Origin: Azospirillum humicireducens
Lineage (GTDB): Bacteria > Pseudomonadota > Alphaproteobacteria > Azospirillales > Azospirillaceae
Assembly: GCF_001639105.2 (NCBI RefSeq)
Contig: NZ_CP028903.1
Span: 616,717 to 664,077 of the forward strand
Length of the DNA: 47,361 nucleotides
Direction: 5' to 3'
In this document: piece after piece, positions 14,800 to 23,475 of the stretch
Layout of the letters: each line of letters starts with the position of its first letter
How positions within the stretch are numbered: position 1 is the first letter of the stretch
Translations under genes and position numbers: made by a program
The notes under the pieces: model-generated
Database searches by the model: none
What the model was told of the DNA's origin: nothing
Seen by the model: only the letters and a program-made list of their open reading frames with translations

Positions 14800-17085
14800 T
14801 CAAGGCGCCGCGTTGCGCCGCCTCGGTCCGCGGCCGGTCCGGGGGGCGCCGCGGCCGGCATCGCGTCCGCCATCCCGGCCACCCTCCTTCACCGGATGGT
14901 GAAAATGGTGCTGGTGCCCCGGAGCCTTCTCGCCGTTGGCGCGCGCCGGCCCGCCGCGATGGCCGCCGCGACGCTCCTCGACGCGGCTGCTGTAGCAATT
15001 GTCGCAGACACGGAAGCGGTGGTTGGCCTTCAGCCGCGTGCCGCAGACCGGACAGGCGCGGGCGAGCGAGCGCTCGGCAAGCGTCCGCTCGATGAAGGCG
15101 TTCAGGTGCGCCCGCCGCTCCTGGCACAGATCCATCTCGGGATAGGCATCGGGGAAGCGGTAGGCAAGCCACGCATAGGCGGTCAGTTCCTTCACCGCGC
15201 GCTCGGCCTTTTCAAGCTCCACGTCGGTGCCGACGCTGTGGCGGAAACGTTCGGCCGCGTCGGGGGCGGCATTGGGAATGCCCCTGCCCTGGTTGACCGC
15301 CCAGCCGCCCAGAAGGCGCAGGTTGTTCTGGTCGCGGGTGTCGATCGGGCAACGGGCCAGCATGTCGCGCTGCGCCAGCGGCAGCTTGGCCCGGTCCACC
15401 GCGGACGCCGCCTGGATGCGCTGCTCCAGGTCGGTCATGCGGAAGGTCTGGTTGGCGCGCAGCAGCTCCTGCCCGGCCGTACGCAGCACCTTGGCGAGGC
15501 TGTCGGTGTCCAGCTCCTGCGCGATGGCCTCGACATGGCTGAGGTTGGGGGAGATCCACGAGCGTGGGTCTTCCGGCGGCACCGGCGGCGAGGTCAGCGC
15601 CCGGCGCACCGGGTTGATGTTCTCGCCGTCCAGCACGGCGACGCGGCCTTCCTCATGCATGCCGAAGCGGCCGGCCCGGCCGCCGATCTGGCGGATCTCC
15701 GACGCGGTCAGCTCGCGCTCCTCCCGCCCGTCATATTTGCGGGTGGTGGACAGCACGACGCGGGCGACCGGGAGGTTCAGCCCCATACCGATGGCGTCGG
15801 TCGCCACCAGCACGTCGGCGGTGCCCTCGCGGAAGCGCCGGGCCTCGGCCCGTCGGACCTCCGGCGACAGGGCGCCGTAGATCACCGCGACATTGTGGTT
15901 GCGGCCCAGCAGGTCGTGCCGCAAGGCCATCACGTCCTTGCGCGAGAAGGCGATCAGGGCGTCTCCCGGCTTCACCTCGTCCAGCTTCACCCGCTCTTCC
16001 TGGACGCGCAGCGGCGACTTGCGGGTGAATTCGACGACCTCCAGCTCCTCGCCCATCGCGTCGGCCAGACGCTTGACATAGGGAATGGCGTCGGCGGAGC
16101 CGGTCATCAGGATCTCCGGAGCGGCAACGCCGGCCACCGCCTGGGTCCAGGCCCAGCCGCGGTCGGGATCGCCGATCATCTGGATCTCGTCGATGACGCA
16201 GGCGCCCCACACTTTGGACGTGTTCACCATCTCGATGGTGGAGGAGGTGAAGGCGGCACCCGGCCGCACGTCGCGCTCCTCGCCGGTGACAAGGCTGCAG
16301 GGCCGGCCGCGCGTCTCCAGCGCCTCCTGCCCTTCCAGCGCCAGCAAGCGCAGGGGCGCGAGATAGCAGCCGCTCTCCGCCTCGGCCAGCCGGTCCATCG
16401 CCGCGTGGGTCTTGCCCGAATTGGTCGGGCCGACATACAGCCGCAGCTTGCGGATCATCGCGCGGGCAGTGGTGAAGCTGTCGAGATAAACGCCCATGCC
16501 GGACGCATTCTCCAGCCGCTCCCGCCGCACCTTCAGGCCGGCGCGGGCCGCGGCGGTCGAGAACGCCTCCTCCATCGCATCCAGCAGGGTCTGCAGGCGC
16601 GGGATCCGGCCGCCGAAGCCGACGACGCGGCCCAGCTCGTCGGCGAAGCCCTTCGGCCGCCAGGACTCGCCGAAGCCCGACGCCCGCTGTCCCATCGACG
16701 CGAACCAGCCGTCGACGCGGTCCTTCGCCTTGGCGATGGCGGGAGAGGACAGGCAGGCGCCCTTCACCCGCTTGCCCAGCGCCTTGGCCTGCGGCCGACC
16801 GAAGCCCTCGTCGATGGTCAGCAGGCCCCACAGGTCGGCCTCGATGTCCGGCAGAGGCCCGAGCGCCACCTTGAAGCGCAGTTTCAGCTTCCGGTCGGTG
16901 CCGGGGATCTGGACGACGTGGTTGACCGCGACCGACCAGCGCGCCGGGGTGCTGTCGGCATCCACCTCGATCCCGTCGCCGCGCACCACGGCGGCCACCG
17001 CGCGCAGGGCATCGCGGCGGTCGAATTCATCGGCGGTGCCGGGAGTGCGGCCCGAGCGGGCGTTGTCGGAAGTGTCGTCGGTCAT
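14800..17085 (-). CDS. Suv3-type DEAD/DEAH-box RNA helicase with zinc ribbon
   Basis: 761 residues. An N-terminal domain of about 215 residues precedes a helicase core with Walker A GPTNSGKT (219-226), Walker B DEIQ (299-302), and motif VI in RQIGGRAGRFG. That GPTNSGKT/RAGRFG combination is the signature of the mitochondrial Suv3 family, common in alphaproteobacteria. Near the C-terminus a four-Cys zinc ribbon (CPVCG and CDNC pairs) is followed by a tail rich in His, Gly and Arg, probably RNA-binding. Suv3 unwinds RNA for degradation in mitochondria; the bacterial role is less known. It is transcribed divergently from the exopolysaccharide locus. Confidence 0.9.
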   Translation of the reverse strand: MTDDTSDNARSGRTPGTADEFDRRDALRAVAAVVRGDGIEVDADSTPARWSVAVNHVVQIPGTDRKLKLRFKVALGPLPDIEADLWGLLTIDEGFGRPQAKALGKRVKGACLSSPAIAKAKDRVDGWFASMGQRASGFGESWRPKGFADELGRVVGFGGRIPRLQTLLDAMEEAFSTAAARAGLKVRRERLENASGMGVYLDSFTTARAMIRKLRLYVGPTNSGKTHAAMDRLAEAESGCYLAPLRLLALEGQEALETRGRPCSLVTGEERDVRPGAAFTSSTIEMVNTSKVWGACVIDEIQMIGDPDRGWAWTQAVAGVAAPEILMTGSADAIPYVKRLADAMGEELEVVEFTRKSPLRVQEERVKLDEVKPGDALIAFSRKDVMALRHDLLGRNHNVAVIYGALSPEVRRAEARRFREGTADVLVATDAIGMGLNLPVARVVLSTTRKYDGREERELTASEIRQIGGRAGRFGMHEEGRVAVLDGENINPVRRALTSPPVPPEDPRSWISPNLSHVEAIAQELDTDSLAKVLRTAGQELLRANQTFRMTDLEQRIQAASAVDRAKLPLAQRDMLARCPIDTRDQNNLRLLGGWAVNQGRGIPNAAPDAAERFRHSVGTDVELEKAERAVKELTAYAWLAYRFPDAYPEMDLCQERRAHLNAFIERTLAERSLARACPVCGTRLKANHRFRVCDNCYSSRVEERRGGHRGGPARANGEKAPGHQHHFHHPVKEGGRDGGRDAGRGAPRTGRGPRRRNAAP

Positions 17086-17201
17086 GATCGTCTTTTCTTG
17101 GAATTGCCCCGGTCATGCAAGCGCCTCGGCCGGCCACATCGGTCGGGTAGCCAGTCCGGCCGGGCCGATATGGCTCCGCCCTCGGACAACAGCCATAGAG
17201 C

Positions 17202-17239
17202 GCCAGGGTCTCTCTTTATGGCCAGGGCCTCACTTTATG
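17202..17239. repeat. Tandem 19-bp direct repeat
   Basis: Copy one is GCCAGGGTCTCTCTTTATG (17202-17220) and copy two GCCAGGGCCTCACTTTATG (17221-17239), with two mismatches. It lies about 260 bp before the first exopolysaccharide gene and could be a pair of regulator sites (inference). Confidence 0.6.
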
Positions 17240-17252
17240 GGTCTGATCGGCC

Positions 17253-17270
17253 GATTCGGCAAGCCGAATC
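17253..17270. promoter_or_regulatory. Perfect inverted repeat, candidate operator
   Basis: GATTCGGC-AA-GCCGAATC is an 8+2+8 perfect inverted repeat, 13 bp after the tandem repeat. There is no T-run beside it, so an operator is more likely than a terminator. Confidence 0.45.
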
Positions 17271-17495
17271 CCCCGAAGGGAGCAAGGCCGGGCTAATTCG
17301 AATCCGTCGCCGCTTCGCCGATCTCGCCCGTGCGAAAAGGGGGGAGCACCGGCCACATAGAGCCACGCAGGTTTGGTGGCCCGACCCCAACGGGTTAGCC
17401 GCCGCCGGCCGCCGAACCGGCCGGACCGGACCGGCAACCGGGTCCGGCGCGAAACAAACAACTCTTCGCTCCGATTAATTTTTTGGGAGATGCGC

Positions 17496-18320
17496 ATGCC
17501 GAATCCTCGTGAGGTCCTGGAACTGATCGAGCGCATGCGGTGCATTTCGAACGACGGCGAGCGCCGGGCCCTGGTCGACCGGCTGGGCACGGCGGACCGT
17601 CCGACGGTGCTGTCCTTCCTGAACGCGCACGGGCTGAACGTCTGCATGGCATCGGACGAGGCGCTGGCCGCCTTCGCCGCCTCGGACATCCTGCTGCGCG
17701 ACGGGATCGGGCTGCAGGCGATCCTGCCGGTTCTGGGCATGCCGGCCGGCCTGAACATGAACGGCACCGACTTCATTCCGCTGCTGCTGACATCGCTGTT
17801 CCCCCGCAGCGTCGCCATCTACGGCACCGCCACCCCATGGCTGGACCGCGCCCGCGTCGTTCTGGAAGCGACGACGCCGCACCGCTACGCCGACCTGCAG
17901 CACGGCTTCCACCCGGTGGAGCATTACATCGCCCAGGCGCGGGCCACCCGTCCCGACGTGATCCTGCTCGCCATGGGCATGCCCAAGCAGGAACAGGTCG
18001 CGGCGGAGCTGAAGCGCGCGCTGGACCACCCGGTGCTGATCGTCAACGGGGGCGCCATCGTCGATTTCCTGGCCGGCCGCTTCAAGCGCGCTCCGGAAGC
18101 GGTCCAGCGCTCCGGCCTGGAATGGGCCTTCCGGCTGGCGCAGGAACCGCGCCGCCTGTTCCGCCGCTATTGCATCGGTGCCTTCGGCTTCGCCTGGAGC
18201 ACCTATCGCCTTCGTCGTGCCTCCTCCCTCCGCACCCGCGAAACGGGCACCGCAGCGCCCGCTTCCACCCGGATCACCCCGTCAGCGATCCGGCGCTCGC
18301 CCATCCAGAAGGAGCTTTGA
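17496..18320 (+). CDS. WecG/TagA/CpsF-family glycosyltransferase (GT26)
   Basis: 274 residues. The WecG/TagA signature is visible as the DGIGLQAILPVLG segment, LNMNGTDFIPLLL, and the LLAMGMPKQEQ motif followed by NGGAIVDFLAGRFKRAPEAVQRSGLEW, shown here only by its key words. The family adds N-acetylmannosamine-type or related sugars to a lipid-linked acceptor at the inner membrane face. I chose the ATG at 17496, which follows GGGAG, over the ATG 6 nt upstream. The last 45 residues are basic and low-complexity. The stop is 3 nt before the start of the co-polymerase gene, so they form an operon. Confidence 0.88.
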   Translation: MPNPREVLELIERMRCISNDGERRALVDRLGTADRPTVLSFLNAHGLNVCMASDEALAAFAASDILLRDGIGLQAILPVLGMPAGLNMNGTDFIPLLLTSLFPRSVAIYGTATPWLDRARVVLEATTPHRYADLQHGFHPVEHYIAQARATRPDVILLAMGMPKQEQVAAELKRALDHPVLIVNGGAIVDFLAGRFKRAPEAVQRSGLEWAFRLAQEPRRLFRRYCIGAFGFAWSTYRLRRASSLRTRETGTAAPASTRITPSAIRRSPIQKEL

Positions 18321-18323
18321 GAC

Positions 18324-20693
18324 GTGGAAAACCTTCCCCAGATCAACCACGGAGGCCAGGGCCCTGGAAGCCACGGTGGGCCGCCGGCTCCGCCGCCAGC
18401 TCCGACGTGGCCAACCCAGGTCGGCCACCATGTGCCGCGCGAGTTCGACGGCCCCGCTCCGGCGATGGGTCCCGACTTCCGGTTCATCCTGCGGGTGCTG
18501 GCGGCGCACAAGACGCTGATCGTCGTCATCGTGCTGGCGCTGACGGCCCTGTCGGCCTTCGCCGTCTCGCTGATGAAGGACAAATACACCTCCGAAGCCC
18601 TTCTGCTGGTCGACAACCGTCAGGTCAGGGTCGTCCGGGCGGAAGACCAGGCGCTGAACTCGATCACGCCGGAAGATGGCGCGATCCTCAGCGAGATCGA
18701 AATCCTGAAATCCACCGCGGTTCTGAGCCAGGCCGTCGCCGACCTGAAGCTGGCGACGAACCAGGAGTTCAACCCGCCGGCCCAGGCCGATGAGACGAAG
18801 CCCTTCGTCGAACGCGCCACCGCCTGGACGCGCGAGCAGGCCCATGCCGTGTTCGGCCCCGAACTGCCGGGCGTCGTCCAGGCGGTGCTGGCTCACGGCG
18901 ACGACATGACCAAGGACACCCAGCTGCGCGAGACGCGCGCCGCCGACAGCATCGACGGCGTCCTCGACCGCGTCCGCCGCAACCTTGAGGTCGGCATCGT
19001 CGGCCGGTCGCGCGTGATCCAGGTGCGCTACACCGCCCGCGAACCGGAAATCGCCCAGAAGGTGGTGGACACCGTCGTCCGCCGCTACATGGAAACCCGT
19101 CAGCAGATGGACCGCGACCTGTCCACCAGCGCCGTCGCCTGGCTGGAAGACCGCATCGCCACCCTGCGCCGGGAAGTGGCCGAGGCCGACACCAAGGTCG
19201 ATGCCGTCCGCTTCAAGGCCGGTCTGGTCAAGAACGGCACCAACGGCCTGATGGCCACCACCGAGCTGGAACAGGCCCGCCTGCGCCTTGCCGAGGCCGC
19301 GGCTCTCCGCGCCCGCGCCGTCGCCCAGGCCCAGACGCTGGAGCGCAGCTCCGGCAACGGCGGCAGCCTCGCCTCGCCGGTCGTCGCCCAGCTGCGCGCC
19401 ACCGTCGCCTCGATCTCGACCGAGTTGGCCCAGCTGTCGCGCCAGTACGGTCCGAAGCACCCGCGCATCCAGGAGCTGCAGGCCCGCCTGAACGAGGCCA
19501 ATTCCTCTCTGCAGCAGGAGGTCCGCCACGAGATCGCCGGCGTCCGCGAGGCGGCCAACGTCGCCATCGAACAGGAAAACGCCCTGAAGGGCATGATCGC
19601 CAAGCTGGAATCCGGCTACCAGACCATGGCCGAGGAAGCCGTGCCGCTGCGCACGCTGGAGGCCGAGGCCCAGGCCAAGCGCCAGCTGCTGGACAGCCTG
19701 CTCGGCCGTCTGGAAGAGGTGCAGGCCCAGCAGGACAACCGAGCCTTCCCGACCGCCGTCAAGCTGGTGTCGGCGCCGCAGGTCCCGCATGAGCCGTCGG
19801 GTCCGTTCCGCTTGCTCCTGCTGCTGGCCGGCTTCGTCGCCTCGCTCGCCGTCGCCATCTTCATCGTCTTCGGCATCGAGCTGTTCCAGCGCCGCATCCG
19901 CACCCCGGACGCCGTCCGCCGCATCCTGGGCGTCGGCACCGTCCACATCGTCCCGCACCACTCCACCCGCGGCACCCGCGGCCGGCTGGACCAGATCTTC
20001 CAGAACCATCCCTTCTCGCTGTTCTCGGAATCGATGCGCGCCCTGTTCCGCAACCACCTGTCGGATCTGGGTCCGGTCGGCTCCATCGCCGTCACCTCGG
20101 CCCGCCCGCAGGACGGCAAGACCTCGATGAGCCTCGCCGTCGCCCAGGTCGCGGCCCAGGCCGGCCGCCGGGTGGTGGTGGTCGACACCGACTTCCGCCG
20201 CTCGCGCATCGACGGCCTGTTCAACCTGTCGGCCAAGAAGGGCCTGTCGGACTGGATCGCCGGCACCGCCACCCTCGACGAGATCGTGCACAGCAGCGAC
20301 CAGGCGCCCTACGCCATGATCCCGGCCGGCCGCCTGATGCCGGAGACGCTGGACCGCTTCAACGTCGACGGCCTGATCCATCTGATGGCCGGCCTGTCGC
20401 CGCACTTCGATCTGGTGGTGTTCGACACCGCCCCGGCGCTGGCCGTGTCGGATGCCCGCATCGTCTGCGGCGCCGCCTCCAAGGTGCTGTTCGTCAGCCG
20501 CTGGGGCCACACCACGGCCAGCGACCTGCAGGCGGTCGCCGACCTGGGTCCGATCGACCACTCCAAGTTCGTCGCGGTCATGACCGACGTGAACCTGAAG
20601 AAGGCGGCGTCGCGCGGTTACCAGGGTCCCTACAACAGCTACATGGCGACCCGGAAATATTATGGCGACACCACCCTGCGGACCGCTCCGTAA
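18324..20693 (+). CDS. Wzc/GumC-like polysaccharide co-polymerase with BY-kinase domain
   Basis: 789 residues from a GTG preceded by AGAAGGAG. A Pro/Gly-rich cytoplasmic start of about 50 residues is followed by transmembrane helix one (about 59-82) and a long periplasmic Wzz-type region with coiled coils (about 260-480). Transmembrane helix two (about 492-520) precedes a cytoplasmic tyrosine-kinase domain. The kinase shows Walker A SARPQDGKTS (about 591), Walker A' VVVVDTDFRRSR and Walker B LVVFDTAPAL. The last 30 residues hold a Tyr cluster (GYQGPYNSYMATRKYYG), the usual autophosphorylation tail. The family sets polymer length and couples polymerisation with export in Wzx/Wzy systems. Confidence 0.93.
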   Translation: MENLPQINHGGQGPGSHGGPPAPPPAPTWPTQVGHHVPREFDGPAPAMGPDFRFILRVLAAHKTLIVVIVLALTALSAFAVSLMKDKYTSEALLLVDNRQVRVVRAEDQALNSITPEDGAILSEIEILKSTAVLSQAVADLKLATNQEFNPPAQADETKPFVERATAWTREQAHAVFGPELPGVVQAVLAHGDDMTKDTQLRETRAADSIDGVLDRVRRNLEVGIVGRSRVIQVRYTAREPEIAQKVVDTVVRRYMETRQQMDRDLSTSAVAWLEDRIATLRREVAEADTKVDAVRFKAGLVKNGTNGLMATTELEQARLRLAEAAALRARAVAQAQTLERSSGNGGSLASPVVAQLRATVASISTELAQLSRQYGPKHPRIQELQARLNEANSSLQQEVRHEIAGVREAANVAIEQENALKGMIAKLESGYQTMAEEAVPLRTLEAEAQAKRQLLDSLLGRLEEVQAQQDNRAFPTAVKLVSAPQVPHEPSGPFRLLLLLAGFVASLAVAIFIVFGIELFQRRIRTPDAVRRILGVGTVHIVPHHSTRGTRGRLDQIFQNHPFSLFSESMRALFRNHLSDLGPVGSIAVTSARPQDGKTSMSLAVAQVAAQAGRRVVVVDTDFRRSRIDGLFNLSAKKGLSDWIAGTATLDEIVHSSDQAPYAMIPAGRLMPETLDRFNVDGLIHLMAGLSPHFDLVVFDTAPALAVSDARIVCGAASKVLFVSRWGHTTASDLQAVADLGPIDHSKFVAVMTDVNLKKAASRGYQGPYNSYMATRKYYGDTTLRTAP

Positions 20694-20750
20694 GCGGCAC
20701 GCCGGCCCGGTGATCCGAAAAAGATGACCTGACAAAGCTCCTTCTGCCCC

Positions 20751-20797
20751 GAGGCCCTTTCCCTCCGGACGCTGCGGCGCCCGGAAGGAGGGGCCTC
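20751..20797 (+). terminator. GC-rich hairpin after the co-polymerase gene
   Basis: GAGGCCC...CCTCCGG pairs imperfectly with CCGGAAGGAGGGGCCTC about 58 nt after the stop codon. Only TCTTC follows, so it is a weak terminator or attenuator that may let some transcripts reach the next gene. Confidence 0.45.
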
Positions 20798-20838
20798 TTC
20801 ATGACCGGCTACCGCGACCAGAGGAGAAGCCCCTCCCC

Positions 20839-22122
20839 ATGATCACGCTTCCGAAGCCCGGCCTTCCCAAATGGCGCCCCTCCCGGCGGGAACTGCTGTG
20901 GACCGCCGCCGCAGGCGCCGTGCTGGCCAGCTGCCGCGGCGCCTCCGGCCCGGCGCCGGCCGAAGCCGCCGCCTCCCATTCCGCCGCGGGTGCGGAGCCG
21001 GCGGTGACGCTGCGCGACGCCTGCCGGGCGCTGGGCATCCGCCATGGTGCGGCACGCGACCATTACATCGACCCGGAAGACCCGATGCTGGACCGGCTGA
21101 TGGCGCGGGAATGCGACGTCGTCACCCCGGAAAACGGCGGCAAATGGGGTGTTTTCCAGCACACCGAGGGCAATTACGACTGGCGCCGCTTCGACGCGGC
21201 GGTGGAGCTGGCCCGCTCCATCGGCGCCACGCCGAACTGGCACACGATCATCTGGCAGCATATGGGCATGCCGCCCTACATGAAACTGCCGGCATCCCGG
21301 CAGGCGGAGCTGGGCATTTCGGAAAGCGCCTATTTCTCGCCCGAAGGCACGCTGAGCGAGGAGAATGTCTGGCCGCGCTTCACCGGCGTGGTGGAGGCGG
21401 TGCGCCAGCGCTACGGCGACATCTTCTACCGCATCGACGTCGCCAACGAGGTCTTCTTCTGGGAGACGGAGGAGAGCCACCCGCGCCAGCAGGACCGCTA
21501 CGGCTTCCGCCGCGGCATGTGGTGGGTGGCGGCCGGCGGGGCGGAAAAGGGACCGGAATGGCTCGACCCCTTCTTCCACCATGTGCACAAGGCCTTCCCC
21601 AAGGCGAAGCTGGTGCTGAACGAGTTCGGCATCGAGATCGACGAGGGCTGGCAGCAGCGAAAGCGCGCCTATCTGCTGGACTGGCTGACCGGGGCGGTGA
21701 AGCGCGGCGTGCCGATCCACGGCCTCGGGCTGCAAAGCCACCTGATCGGCGGCAAGCCCTATGACAGCGCCGGCATGCGCAAGTTCCTGCGCGCGGTCGA
21801 CAGGCTCGGCCTGTCCGTCCATCTGACGGAGATGGATGTCGACGAGACCCGCCTGCCCCGCTCCTGGTCGCGGGCGGAGAAGGACCGGGCGATGGCCCAG
21901 CTGGCCCGCACCTATCTGGCCGACGTTCTGGACACTGCCCGGCTGGAGGAGCTGTGCTGGTGGCACCTGCGCTCCGACCTGAATTTCATCGCCAGGGAGC
22001 ATGTGGAGCTGAAGCCCCACCCCTCCCCCTACGATGCGAACTCCCGGCCGCTGCCGCTCTATGCGGCGGTGGTGACTACGTTGCAGGACAAGGCGCGGAC
22101 CGGCAAGGCGCGGTCGGGCTGA
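20839..22122 (+). CDS. GH10-family endo-beta-glycanase, predicted Tat-exported lipoprotein
   Basis: 427 residues. The N-terminus has twin Arg in SRRELLWTAAAGAVLASC, ending in a lipobox LASC, so a Tat-exported lipoprotein is predicted. The catalytic domain shows GH10 features: VTPENGGKWG, NWHTIIWQH, acid/base Glu204 in DVANEVFFW, and nucleophile Glu331 in HLTEMDV. GH10 enzymes are mostly beta-1,4-xylanases. In an exopolysaccharide locus this one more likely trims or cleaves the polymer made by the neighbours, like rhizobial glycanases (inference). AGAGGAGAAG precedes the ATG. It lies 145 nt after the co-polymerase gene. Confidence 0.9.
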   Translation: MITLPKPGLPKWRPSRRELLWTAAAGAVLASCRGASGPAPAEAAASHSAAGAEPAVTLRDACRALGIRHGAARDHYIDPEDPMLDRLMARECDVVTPENGGKWGVFQHTEGNYDWRRFDAAVELARSIGATPNWHTIIWQHMGMPPYMKLPASRQAELGISESAYFSPEGTLSEENVWPRFTGVVEAVRQRYGDIFYRIDVANEVFFWETEESHPRQQDRYGFRRGMWWVAAGGAEKGPEWLDPFFHHVHKAFPKAKLVLNEFGIEIDEGWQQRKRAYLLDWLTGAVKRGVPIHGLGLQSHLIGGKPYDSAGMRKFLRAVDRLGLSVHLTEMDVDETRLPRSWSRAEKDRAMAQLARTYLADVLDTARLEELCWWHLRSDLNFIAREHVELKPHPSPYDANSRPLPLYAAVVTTLQDKARTGKARSG

Positions 22123-22288
22123 GGTGTCCCGTCCTGACACAGTACGGCGCACGTCGGGGGTACGCCCTTCTCGGATCCCACCCCCTCCGATAGGCCCGCG
22201 CTCCCGCCCCTTCGCGTGCGGGCGTCCGCTCCTGCTCCCGTTTAGAGTCCCTCGAAGCGTCCGGCGCACCCTGAAGGAGAGGTCGATC

Positions 22289-23254
22289 GTGCAGAACACA
22301 GCCGACACATTGCCGATGGATCGCCTGCCCGCCGACCAAGCAGGCGGCGACGCCCTCGTCGAGCGCTACCGGCGGAAGTTCCACCTCTCGCCGACCTACC
22401 CGCTGACGGCGGAGATGGTTCACCGGCACTGGGACTTGGAACGGCGCCTTGCCCGCGAATTGCTGGCGACGAAGCCGGAAGAGCGCTGGGATGCCTTCGA
22501 GAATGCCTACACCACGCTCTACAGCAGTTGCCCCTGGCTGAACGAGGCGGAGGACGACGCCCACACCCGCAATGAAGAGTTGGATTTCCGCCACTTCCTG
22601 ACCCTGCTGGGCGGGCCGCAGGATGTCTATGAGGTGGGCTCGGGCAAGGCGCGGCTGCTGCGCTATCTCGCCCGGCACGGCTACCGCTGCGTCGCGACCG
22701 AGGTGACGCGCGAACGCGGCGCCAGCTGGATCGAACAGGATTCCAACATCACCTGGAAGAACAGCGACGGCGTGCATCTGGCCCGCTTCGAGCCGGCCGA
22801 CCGCTATGACAGCGTGATCTCCACCCATGTGGTGGAGCACATGCATCCCGACGACGTCGTCACCCACATGACGAATGTCCGGACGATCCTGAAACCGGGC
22901 GGGAAATATATCCTGAGCATGCCGCACAAATACGCCGGCCCCGCCGACCTGTCGGAGGTGTTCGGCCTGGACGAGCCTGTCTGCATGCATCTGCGTGAAT
23001 ACCGCTGGGGCGAGACGGCGACGATGCTGCGACAGGCCGGATTCGACCGCGTCGAGGCGGTCTATGTGGTTCCGATGGCGGTGCGCCGACGTTTGAACCT
23101 GCATTTCGCCAGCCGCGCCTATTTCGGCTACGTGCGCGTGGTTGAGGCATTTTTGGGACGGCTTCCATTAACCCTAAATCGCAAGCTCGGAAGGGTTGGT
23201 CAGCTCTTTATGTTCCGGCCAGAGGTGTTCGTGGTGGCTCACAAGCCCAAATGA
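22289..23254 (+). CDS. Class I SAM-dependent methyltransferase
   Basis: 321 residues from a GTG with GAAGGAGAGG upstream. The Rossmann motif I is VYEVGSGKARLLRYLA (about residues 113-128); motif II acidic residue in CVATEVTRE; post-motif STHVVEHMHPDD and LKPGGKYILSMPH match sugar or small-molecule methyltransferases. A basic C-terminal part (VPMAVRRRLNLHF) may bind membrane or polymer. In this locus the probable substrate is a sugar of the exopolysaccharide repeat unit or its lipid-linked intermediate (inference). A strong terminator follows the gene. Confidence 0.85.
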   Translation: MQNTADTLPMDRLPADQAGGDALVERYRRKFHLSPTYPLTAEMVHRHWDLERRLARELLATKPEERWDAFENAYTTLYSSCPWLNEAEDDAHTRNEELDFRHFLTLLGGPQDVYEVGSGKARLLRYLARHGYRCVATEVTRERGASWIEQDSNITWKNSDGVHLARFEPADRYDSVISTHVVEHMHPDDVVTHMTNVRTILKPGGKYILSMPHKYAGPADLSEVFGLDEPVCMHLREYRWGETATMLRQAGFDRVEAVYVVPMAVRRRLNLHFASRAYFGYVRVVEAFLGRLPLTLNRKLGRVGQLFMFRPEVFVVAHKPK

Positions 23255-23310
23255 TCCCTTTCCGCGCGCTGATAAAGCACTGAAAAACATAGAATCTGGA
23301 ACGAGATTTA

Positions 23311-23348
23311 CCCCTTTGTTGCTGCAATGCATCGACAAAGGGGTTTTT
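23311..23348 (+). terminator. Rho-independent terminator after methyltransferase gene
   Basis: A perfect 9-bp stem, CCCCTTTGT (23311-23319) with ACAAAGGGG (23335-23343), followed directly by TTTTT. It ends the first exopolysaccharide transcript, so the GH5 gene behind it needs its own promoter. Confidence 0.9.
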
Positions 23349-23475
23349 CGTGTCCTTTTCTTTTCACAGGAGACAGTGGCATTAGAGCCGCATTTCCCTA
23401 AAATTTGAAATACCTCGTTAACCTTTTCCGGACAGTCTGGGCTCCAGCGAAAACACGGAAAAGAGGATACTTCCA

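Larger units (their letters stand above)
17086..17495. other. Control region ahead of the exopolysaccharide locus
   Basis: 410 nt between the helicase gene and the first exopolysaccharide gene. It contains a 19-bp tandem repeat and a perfect 8+2+8 inverted repeat (separate entries), then a GC-rich stretch of repeated CCGG words (about 17410-17450) and an AT-rich stretch, GATTAATTTTTTGGGAG, just before the first gene. The region probably holds the main promoter of the locus. Confidence 0.5.

Noticed and set aside
14896..17478. Very long open frame on the plus strand opposite the helicase
   Set aside because: Composition is Gly/Gln/Arg/His-rich without domains, and it mirrors the helicase codons. 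Long antisense frames are expected in this GC-rich DNA.
18282..20735. Open frame of over 800 codons on the minus strand opposite the co-polymerase gene
   Set aside because: It is a shadow of the Wzc-like gene, which has clear domains on the plus strand. The antisense product has no recognisable motif.
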